64,000 nt of DNA from Acinetobacter sp. ANC 3929. Lineage in GTDB: Bacteria > Pseudomonadota > Gammaproteobacteria > Pseudomonadales > Moraxellaceae. The DNA is taken from positions 788,054 through 852,053 of the forward strand of contig NZ_KB849999.1 in NCBI RefSeq assembly GCF_000369405.1. The letters run 5' to 3'. The notes below the pieces were generated by a model. That model was not told the origin of the DNA, made no database searches, and saw nothing but the letters and a program-made list of their open reading frames with translations. The position numbers and the translations under genes are program-made. Of the stretch, positions 9,237 to 16,506 are shown one piece after another; position 1 is the first letter of the stretch, and every line of letters begins with the position of its first letter.

Positions 9237-10175
9237 CTACTTCAACTGTACGCGAGGATCGAGGAGCTTATAAATCAGATCAGCGATCAAGTTAAAAATC
9301 ATGGTCACAGCAGCGATATATACCGTGATGGCCTTAATTACAGGGAAATCACTACGCTCAACCGCAATAATAATTTCACGCCCGATGCCTGGGATACCAA
9401 AGAATCGCTCAATCAAAAATGCCCCAATCAACAAAGCAGGTAAGCTGGCCATAACTTCGGTCACAATTGGAATCGAGGCATTACGCAAGACATGCACCCC
9501 GAGTACCCGAGACTCACCTACACCTTTGGCACGGGCAGTTCTGACATAATCCTGATTAATTTCATCTAGCACAAAACTACGATACAAACGTAAAGTTGGG
9601 GCAATACTCACCACCAACATGATTAAGATCGGCAGCAATGCATAATGGAATAAATTTTGGCTAAAACTATCACTCCAGCCCTGTACGGGGAACCAACTGA
9701 GTTGGTATGCCAATACATACTGGAACACGATGATATAAACTAAAATACTGATCGACATGCCAATGGTACATAACATCATCACCATACGATCTGTCAGTGA
9801 TCCACGAACTGAAGCAACGGCTAAAGCGAGGATAATTGAAATCACCGTTTGTAAAATCGTGAGCGGAATCAATAAAGTCAATGAAGGCCCTAAACGGGTC
9901 AGGATAATCTGTGATACAGGTTCTCCCGTACTCCAACTTGCGCCATAATCAAAAGTCAGAATCTGCTTGATAAAAATCCACAACTGCACATAGTAGGGTT
10001 GATCAACACCCAACTGTTTACGGATGTTATCAATTTGCTCTGGGTTCGACATTTTACCTGCCAAAATATATGCAGGATCTCCCCCCACCCAGTTAAAAAG
10101 AAAGAAAATGAGCAAAATGACACCCAACATGGTCGGGATCATTTGCCATAGTCTGCGTACGACATAAGCGAGCAT
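9237..10175 (-). CDS. Peptide ABC transporter permease (DppB/OppB type)
   Basis: The 312-residue protein is the first permease of the system. It starts with the family N-terminus MLAYVVRRLWQMIPTMLGV, has six predicted membrane helices, and carries the EAA loop DYVRTARAKGVGESRVLGVHVLRNA and the terminal ERFFGIPGIGR block, all typical of DppB/OppB. Length is near that of DppB/OppB and shorter than the roughly 364 residues I recall for E. coli YejB. It lies 12 bases after the M3 peptidase gene and a few bases before the second permease. Confidence 0.93.
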   Translation of the reverse strand: MLAYVVRRLWQMIPTMLGVILLIFFLFNWVGGDPAYILAGKMSNPEQIDNIRKQLGVDQPYYVQLWIFIKQILTFDYGASWSTGEPVSQIILTRLGPSLTLLIPLTILQTVISIILALAVASVRGSLTDRMVMMLCTIGMSISILVYIIVFQYVLAYQLSWFPVQGWSDSFSQNLFHYALLPILIMLVVSIAPTLRLYRSFVLDEINQDYVRTARAKGVGESRVLGVHVLRNASIPIVTEVMASLPALLIGAFLIERFFGIPGIGREIIIAVERSDFPVIKAITVYIAAVTMIFNLIADLIYKLLDPRVQLK

Positions 10176-10187
10176 AATGGCAAATCC

Positions 10188-12209
10188 TTATTTGACCCGT
10201 TGACCTGTGATTTCATTAAAGAATGCTTTGTTATCAGGTTCTCGACCTAAAAAGTCTTTCACCAGTTGAGCTGCATCTTTTTGACTGCCTTGTGAAAGAA
10301 TGGCTTGACGATAACGCTGCCCAACTTCTGGATTATTCAAGTTATCGCCAAAAGCAGACAACATATCAAGCGCCAAAACTTCCGACCACATATAGCCATA
10401 ATAACCCGCTTGATAACCCATCAAATGCCCAAACTGACCAGGGAATTCTGTATTCGGCACATAGCCCAGAGCAGTTGCCGATTCCATTTTTTTCCAAACA
10501 TTCAGTGGCTGTACTTTGAGTGCGTCTGCCCCATGTAATGCCATGTCGTATTGTGCATAAAGGGTTTGACGTGCATAGCGCATACCGCGTCCATAATTGT
10601 GTACCGACTTCAAACGAGCAATGAGCGCATCATCTATCCGAGGACAAGCTGGATCACAATAATCAGCAACTTTAGATAATGTTTCTTTACGGCGTGCCCA
10701 TTCTTCATACATTTGTGATGGTGCTTCAACGAAGTCACGCTCTACAGATGTACCCGACTGACCTGAATAACGGGTCTTCGATAAAATGCCATGTAGCGCA
10801 TGACCAAACTCATGCACAAATGTTTCTAACTCATCGCTATTTAAACCTTTACGGTTAAAGTTAGTGACCAAGACTGAAATTGGCTTACGCTTGCTTAAAG
10901 TGCTACCGCCATATACGCCCCACACGGCCGCATGACCATATTTACCTTCACGTGGAAATTTATCCATGTACAGGCCACCTAGCACTTCACCTGTTTTTTT
11001 ATCCGTAACATCATAATATTCAACTTCGTCTTGCCATGTATCGACTTTGGCAGGCTTGAACTCAATACCATATAAGTCAGAAGAAATTGCAAATAACCAC
11101 TTTTGTGCAGCAAGCGTCGGGAAATAATCGCGGAGTTTTTCTTGGTCAATCTGATATTTATCTTTACGTAGTTTTTCGCTCCAATACCCCACATTCCAAC
11201 GATTAATTTCAGCTTTATCCAAAGAGGTATTTAAGGTTTTTGCTTTAAATGCACGTAACTCATCGACCTCTTTTTGCTCTAAAGGTGCCACGACTTTATG
11301 CACATCAGCCAAAAAGTTATTGACTGTTTTTGGCGTTTTCGCCATACGTTTCTTTAATGCCCAGTCGGCATAACTTGGCTGACCAAATAACTGTGCCAAT
11401 TCATAACGTAAATCGATGATTTGCTTGAGCAAGACCAGATTCTTTTCAGTCCCCCGACGCGTAAATGCGGTCTGATAACGTTTTCGAGCATCATCACTGT
11501 CCGCCAACTCCATAAACGGTTGGTATTCAGGATATTCAAATCCTAATAAATAATTGCCTTTTTCATTTTTCTTTAAACCTGAAATATAACTGTCAGGCAA
11601 GCCCTTCAGCTCAGCAGGTGTAAACTCTAACTTTTCTGGATTATCACGGATATTGCGAGAGAATTCTTGCGAGAGTTTAGTTAACTCATCAAAAATAGTT
11701 TTGACACGGGTTCTTTTTTCGGGCGGAAGTTGCACCCCTGTATCTTCAAACGCATCGAGAATATCCTGACGATATTTACGATCAATCGGATCAATTGCTT
11801 TGGTATTTTTAAATCGCTGGTACAGTTTCGGATTTTGATAAATTTCGGTTTGTAACTGATTCAATTTTACTTCACAGTCTTCAGCTGCCTTACGTAAGCT
11901 GGCATCAGGATCAACATTGCTATATAAGCTAATCGGTCCAGCAAAATCCTCAACTGTTGCCATCAACCGATCCCACTCTGCCAATACAGGTGCCGCATCG
12001 GACTGAGCTTTAATACTTTGCTTTTCCAGTTGAGCAATACTTTGTTTTAACGTCTGTATATTGGCATCACACCACTGCGCACTAGCGCTGGTTTTTAAAA
12101 TGGGTAATGTGGTTCGTGTATTTTCAGCAGCCCATGCACCTTGGCTGATCGCTGTTACAGCCATCGATAACAAACCAAGGGTTGATAATTTCAACATTTT
12201 TTTCGCCAT
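10188..12209 (-). CDS. Exported M3 family zinc oligopeptidase (Dcp/OpdA-like)
   Basis: The 673-residue protein is an M3 (thimet/Dcp) oligopeptidase that cuts short peptides. The zinc motif HEFGH is at 466-470 in ETFVHEFGHALHGILS, and the expected third ligand region follows (SQMYEEWA). An N-terminal signal peptide (MLKLSTLGLLSMAVTAISQGAWAAEN) indicates export to the periplasm, unlike cytosolic E. coli Dcp/OpdA. GGAG precedes the ATG. It sits in the middle of a peptide ABC transport operon, between the binding proteins and the permeases, which suggests that it trims peptides before transport. Confidence 0.92.
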   Translation of the reverse strand: MAKKMLKLSTLGLLSMAVTAISQGAWAAENTRTTLPILKTSASAQWCDANIQTLKQSIAQLEKQSIKAQSDAAPVLAEWDRLMATVEDFAGPISLYSNVDPDASLRKAAEDCEVKLNQLQTEIYQNPKLYQRFKNTKAIDPIDRKYRQDILDAFEDTGVQLPPEKRTRVKTIFDELTKLSQEFSRNIRDNPEKLEFTPAELKGLPDSYISGLKKNEKGNYLLGFEYPEYQPFMELADSDDARKRYQTAFTRRGTEKNLVLLKQIIDLRYELAQLFGQPSYADWALKKRMAKTPKTVNNFLADVHKVVAPLEQKEVDELRAFKAKTLNTSLDKAEINRWNVGYWSEKLRKDKYQIDQEKLRDYFPTLAAQKWLFAISSDLYGIEFKPAKVDTWQDEVEYYDVTDKKTGEVLGGLYMDKFPREGKYGHAAVWGVYGGSTLSKRKPISVLVTNFNRKGLNSDELETFVHEFGHALHGILSKTRYSGQSGTSVERDFVEAPSQMYEEWARRKETLSKVADYCDPACPRIDDALIARLKSVHNYGRGMRYARQTLYAQYDMALHGADALKVQPLNVWKKMESATALGYVPNTEFPGQFGHLMGYQAGYYGYMWSEVLALDMLSAFGDNLNNPEVGQRYRQAILSQGSQKDAAQLVKDFLGREPDNKAFFNEITGQRVK

Positions 12210-12235
12210 GCTTTTTCTCCAATTTAATTTGTTTG

Positions 12236-14053
12236 TTATTTCTTATCTTGAATATCGATGTACATCCACTCTGCAGGCAGCACTGGATGCTTTTTATAGC
12301 CAATGACACGTGGTTGTACGACGACCGTACGGTAACGGGTAGACATAAATTGTACTGGCGAATAAAACTCTAAAAGACGTGACATTTTGCGATACAGCGC
12401 ATCCCGCTCAGGTCCATCATCGAGTTTCTGAGATTGCTCATATAAGCGATCATATTCAGGTAATTTAAAACAGGTATGGTTGGTTGCATGAATATTGTTG
12501 CCATAGAACAACTGTACAAAATTGTCCGCATCAGGATAGTCTGCAATCCAAGCAGAGGCCTTAAACATAGTCTTACATTGCTTTTCTGCCTTTAAGCCTT
12601 CAGCAAATGGGACTGGTTTCGATACCATATTGATCTTGATATTGGTGAGATCTTTTTTCAGCAATTCTGCCATTTGCATACTACGGGCACTGCTGGTTGA
12701 AGGCATAAACTCAATCACCAACGGCTTACCATCAGGTAGAGTCCGCCAACCATCCTTGCCGACTTTATAATTGTAGCGATCCAATAAAAGATTGGCTGCC
12801 TTGACCGAATAAGGAATGCTGCTCTTATAATTTGGATCGTGTCCTGCTACACCAAACGGGATTGGAGATTCTAATTTTTGGGCATTACCTTTGGCCAAAA
12901 TCGTAATAAATTTTTCTTTGGAAATGGCCATAGACATTGCACGGCGTAGTGCAATTTTGTCTTTACTGCGGCCACCGACTACGGGGTTTTGGATATTCCA
13001 ATACAGATAATCAATCGATGGATCTAGGATTCGAGACAGTTGGATGCCCTTCTTGGCGAGTTCAGGTTTTAATGAACCATCCGCTTGCAATGCCTGTACT
13101 GGCAATTCCCCATCCAAGGTAAATAAGTCTAAGCCATCTTTTTGAAAAGATAGCCAACCCGATTGCGATTCCTCGATCACCTGAATATCGACCACACCCA
13201 CCTGTGGCATTTTTTTGCCTTGCATCTGCTGCACGATTTTTTGGTCTTCTGGATTGCTGGCCTTAAAGTCCCATGTAAAACCACGATAATCTGGATTTGC
13301 TTTCAGAATAATGCGTGAACCTGGTGTCCAATGCGCAAGTACGTAAGGCCCTGTTCCAACTGGACGTCCCATTACATAACCGGCTTTATCTCGATAATGC
13401 TCAATCACTTCTCTTGCGACAGCACCAGTGGGTTGATGCGCCAAAAGCATTGGAAAATTATGATTCGGCTCTCTTAAACGAATCACCAAAGTATAGCGAT
13501 CGGGTGTTTGTATGCCTGCAATTGGCTGATCGTAATTAAATTTCCCTGTTTTACCCGCCTGTTGAATCAATGGTTCAATCCCTACCAGCTTATCTTCAAA
13601 TAACCAACTATTTGGTGAATGTAGATTGGGATCGATGAGACGTTTAAATGAATAAGCATAATCTGCTGCGGTGAGTTCTCTTGGCTTGCCCTTAAACACT
13701 GGATCAGGGGTGAAATAAATCCCTTTCTTGACCCGAATGGTATACGTCAAACCATCCGCACTGACTTCAGGTAAAGCAACGGCTGTTTTCGGAACCAGTT
13801 TTGCAGGTGAGGCCAAATAGTCATAGGTATAAAGTGTTTCAAAAATAGAATACAGCACATGTGCTGAATATAGATCTTGTGTGGCAACAGGATCAAAACC
13901 CGTTTCTGCCACAGGAAAAGCATAACGCAGCACTTTTTTCGGATCTGCTGGACTTTTCGCCTCTGCAACAGAGACTCCAAAACTTGTGGTTGCCCCCAGT
14001 AACAATGCCAAACCGTAAGGTGATATCGAAAATTTAAAATTTTGTTTCATCAT
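12236..14053 (-). CDS. Peptide ABC transporter substrate-binding protein (SBP_bac_5), copy 1
   Basis: The 605-residue protein is a periplasmic oligopeptide-binding protein of the SBP_bac_5/OppA-DppA family. A signal peptide (about 1-32, ending VSVAEA) is followed by family blocks: LRYAFPVAETGFDPVATQD, LTAADYAYSFKRLIDP, GRPVGTGPYVLAHW and ALRRAMSMAISKEKFI. It is clearly homologous along its length to the next gene upstream (14065-15861), so the two come from a tandem duplication. The gap to that gene is 11 bases and to the peptidase 26 bases, so all are co-transcribed. Confidence 0.93.
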   Translation of the reverse strand: MMKQNFKFSISPYGLALLLGATTSFGVSVAEAKSPADPKKVLRYAFPVAETGFDPVATQDLYSAHVLYSIFETLYTYDYLASPAKLVPKTAVALPEVSADGLTYTIRVKKGIYFTPDPVFKGKPRELTAADYAYSFKRLIDPNLHSPNSWLFEDKLVGIEPLIQQAGKTGKFNYDQPIAGIQTPDRYTLVIRLREPNHNFPMLLAHQPTGAVAREVIEHYRDKAGYVMGRPVGTGPYVLAHWTPGSRIILKANPDYRGFTWDFKASNPEDQKIVQQMQGKKMPQVGVVDIQVIEESQSGWLSFQKDGLDLFTLDGELPVQALQADGSLKPELAKKGIQLSRILDPSIDYLYWNIQNPVVGGRSKDKIALRRAMSMAISKEKFITILAKGNAQKLESPIPFGVAGHDPNYKSSIPYSVKAANLLLDRYNYKVGKDGWRTLPDGKPLVIEFMPSTSSARSMQMAELLKKDLTNIKINMVSKPVPFAEGLKAEKQCKTMFKASAWIADYPDADNFVQLFYGNNIHATNHTCFKLPEYDRLYEQSQKLDDGPERDALYRKMSRLLEFYSPVQFMSTRYRTVVVQPRVIGYKKHPVLPAEWMYIDIQDKK

Positions 14054-14064
14054 ACATGTATCAC

Positions 14065-15861
14065 TTATTTTTCACTTGGTGAAACAATATCTAAGTATTG
14101 CCAATTGGTATTCATAATTGGATGTGCTTTAAAACCCTGAACTTCTGGTTGGATCAACCAGTTACGAATCCGTGTATCTTGCAAAATCCACGTTCCATCT
14201 GCTTCAATTTGGCGGCTCATTTTTTCATAGAAAGGTGTACGTTTTTCAGGTGGTTGCTGCATCGCCTGTTTATATAAATTGTCATAAGCAGCTGACTGAT
14301 AACAGGATTGATTACCACGTCCAACATTCGGGCCATAGAGTAATTGCGTGAAGTTCTCACCCTCTGGATAATCCGCATGCCACGCACCGCTCCACATCAT
14401 GTATTGACATTGCGTCGCTGCTTTTAAGTTATCGGCAAAATTACTGATTTTAAAATCAGCCCGAATGCCTATCGCATCCAAGCTTTTTTTCCAAAGCTCT
14501 GAAGATATCACCTTCGCAGAGCCTGTTTCTGTATTGATTTTTAAAGTTAGAGGCTTGCCATTTGGTAGATTGCGATAGCCATCCACTCCTTTTTTATACC
14601 CAAAATGATCGAGTAATTTGTTGGCTAAAACTGGATTGTAACCAATACTGCTACGATAATTCGGATTATGTCCACTGATACCATCTGGCACCAGCATTTC
14701 AGCTTTAACTGCCTGTCCTTTTCTTAAAATACGAATATACTCATTGACATTAAAAGACATTGCGATTGCGCGTCTTAACGCAATTTTATCCAGACTATTA
14801 CCACCAACGACAGGATCACGCATATTCAACATGGAATAGGTAATCTCCGCCTCTTTATTGGCGTAGAGTCGTATGCCCTGCTTTTGCATCGCTGCTTTTA
14901 ACTGGTTATTTGGGTCGAGCACTTTAGGAATTGCATTATCTGTCACTTTGTCAAAATCAAGCTGTTTAGACTGAAAAGCGAGCCAACGTGATTGTTCTTC
15001 TTCAATAATGCTGATATTGACCTTGCCAATTTGTGGCATTTGCTTGCCACTCATTTCTTTGACGAGTTGATTATCCCACGCAGTGCCTGTCGATTTAAAA
15101 TTCCAGACAAAACCACGATAATCAGGATTGGCAACCAGTTCGATCTTACTGCGGGGTACATATTTACTCAGCATGTATGGCCCTGTACCCACAGGATGCA
15201 TCGCTAAACGATCTTTATAGTATTCAACTACTTCTCGCGCTGTCGCACCAAAAGTACTGTACGCCAAAATATAGGAAAAATTGTAATCAGGTTGTGTCAG
15301 CGTAAATTGAATTGTATATTTATCCAATGCCTTGATTCCTGCAATCTGGGCATCGTAGTTAAAGGTTCCTGTTTTTTTGGCTTGATCAACCAGTGCATTT
15401 GCACCCACAATTTTATTATCAATAAAAGAAAATGATGACGCATGATTTTTAGGGTCTAATATTCGCTTAATGGAATAAACATAATCCTCTGCAACCAATT
15501 CTCTGCGCTTGCCTTTAAAAGCAGGATCATCGGTAAAATAAATACCTGGCTTTATTTTAAATATATAAACCTGCCCATTTTTCTCAATCACAGGAAGGCT
15601 TTCTGCTGTCGATGGAACCAATTTTACTGGGTTAGCGAGATAATCATATTGAAGTAATCTTTCAAAAATCACATCGGCTACATTCCCGCTGTAAAAATTA
15701 AAAGTTTTAACCATATCAAAACCATCATCTGGAGCTTCAAAAGCAACATGGAGTACTTTATTTGCCTGAGCAGGCGTTTTTGCATACCCCATCGGCATAA
15801 ATGCAATAACGGTTGATAATACAGTGACCGTAAAAAAAGTTGACTTCAAATCAATGCTCAC
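14065..15861 (-). CDS. Peptide ABC transporter substrate-binding protein (SBP_bac_5), copy 2
   Basis: This 598-residue SBP_bac_5 protein is the first gene of the leftward operon and paralogous to the neighbour at 12236-14053; shared blocks include FNYDAQIAGI, HPVGTGPYMLSKYVPRS and DKIALRRAIAMSFN. The signal peptide ends near MGYA-KT. The start is a GTG at 15861 with no good ribosome site, and TTG downstream is possible, so the exact N-terminus is uncertain. Its promoter must lie in the long gap shared with the divergent TonB-dependent receptor. Ligands of the two copies probably differ, but this cannot be read from sequence. Confidence 0.9.
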   Translation of the reverse strand: MSIDLKSTFFTVTVLSTVIAFMPMGYAKTPAQANKVLHVAFEAPDDGFDMVKTFNFYSGNVADVIFERLLQYDYLANPVKLVPSTAESLPVIEKNGQVYIFKIKPGIYFTDDPAFKGKRRELVAEDYVYSIKRILDPKNHASSFSFIDNKIVGANALVDQAKKTGTFNYDAQIAGIKALDKYTIQFTLTQPDYNFSYILAYSTFGATAREVVEYYKDRLAMHPVGTGPYMLSKYVPRSKIELVANPDYRGFVWNFKSTGTAWDNQLVKEMSGKQMPQIGKVNISIIEEEQSRWLAFQSKQLDFDKVTDNAIPKVLDPNNQLKAAMQKQGIRLYANKEAEITYSMLNMRDPVVGGNSLDKIALRRAIAMSFNVNEYIRILRKGQAVKAEMLVPDGISGHNPNYRSSIGYNPVLANKLLDHFGYKKGVDGYRNLPNGKPLTLKINTETGSAKVISSELWKKSLDAIGIRADFKISNFADNLKAATQCQYMMWSGAWHADYPEGENFTQLLYGPNVGRGNQSCYQSAAYDNLYKQAMQQPPEKRTPFYEKMSRQIEADGTWILQDTRIRNWLIQPEVQGFKAHPIMNTNWQYLDIVSPSEK

Positions 15862-16035
15862 ATTATCGTTTTTTAATAAATACTAGACTTTCGCATAGCA
15901 TTCAACACTACAACCGTTTCCCTTTCAGCGTTACTTATTCCAATTTTTTATCAAAAAATCATTTATTTAATGATGTTTTACCAGTTGGAAAAATTAAGTC
16001 AAAAGAAAAACCCCTTAAATACCGAAAATTACCTA

Positions 16036-16051
16036 GCGAATTTCATGCCAC
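16036..16051 (-). promoter_or_regulatory. Possible leftward sigma-54 promoter of the peptide ABC operon
   Basis: Read on the minus strand, the site is TGGCAT-GAAAT-TCGC, with the GG and GC dinucleotides ten bases apart as sigma-54 requires. It differs from consensus at two of the conserved positions. It would give a leader of roughly 160 bases before the GTG at 15861. This is a weak call, made because of the clear sigma-54 site on the other side of the gap. Confidence 0.3.
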
Positions 16052-16134
16052 TTTTCAAATAAAAAAATTAGTCTATTTTTTGATCAAAAAATATTTCAAG
16101 CAGACTAAATTTTCACGCATCTTAAATAAAAGTA

Positions 16135-16306
16135 ACTTTATGCCAAATCATATTTTTATATATTATTTTCTATTTCAATGAAATAAAAATAACAAACCTA
16201 ATGTTTTATAGCAGTAAAAGACTTTATGCACCATAAAAAAGCAAAAATAAAACTTTATGATTCATTTTAATGCACTGCAAAACAATGCATTATTTGGAAC
16301 TTTATG
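16135..16306. promoter_or_regulatory. Candidate enhancer-binding sites (ACTTTATG repeats)
   Basis: Four direct copies of ACTTTATG start at 16135, 16221, 16252 and 16299. The second is part of a perfect palindrome TTTATG-CAC-CATAAA (16223-16237), and the third is a degenerate version with the same spacing, TTTATG-ATT-CATTTT. The cluster lies about 130-300 bases before the sigma-54 promoter, the usual distance for an activator of that sigma factor. The activator is not in this window. Confidence 0.5.
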
Positions 16307-16434
16307 GTAACCAACAAAAATTTAAAATTATTTCATTTTTTTAATATTTAGTAAAAATATGAAAAGCTTATATATAAAAACTAAAACACTTTTACATAAT
16401 TTAATCTACATTAAGCGAAATCTAAAAATAGGGT

Positions 16435-16451
16435 TTGGCACAGCTCTTGCT
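16435..16451 (+). promoter_or_regulatory. Sigma-54 (RpoN) promoter of the TonB-dependent receptor operon
   Basis: The sequence TTGGCACAGCTCTTGCT matches the -24/-12 consensus (TTGGCAC-N5-TTGCT) at every conserved base. The GG (16437-16438) and GC (16449-16450) are separated by exactly ten bases. Transcription would begin near 16462, giving a leader of about 45 bases that includes the AGGGG ribosome site at 16491-16495. Confidence 0.85.
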
Positions 16452-16506
16452 AAAACGGATTTATTGAATTTTTAGAGTGGCAATCCATTTAGGGGTTAAA
16501 TAATCA

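Larger units (their letters stand above)
15862..16434. other. Long AT-rich divergent control region
   Basis: This gap of over 570 bases separates the peptide ABC operon from the TonB receptor operon. It is very AT-rich and has no convincing gene. It contains four ACTTTATG motifs, a TTTATG/CATAAA palindrome, an AATGCA/TGCATT inverted repeat (16269-16291) and, at its right end, a sigma-54 promoter. A weaker sigma-54-like match points left at 16036-16051. Confidence 0.75.

Noticed and set aside
15840..16181. A 113-codon plus-strand open frame before the TonB receptor
   Set aside because: It overlaps the start of the peptide-binding protein on the other strand and the regulatory region, has a Phe/Lys/Asn-rich translation typical of AT-rich DNA, and lacks a ribosome site.
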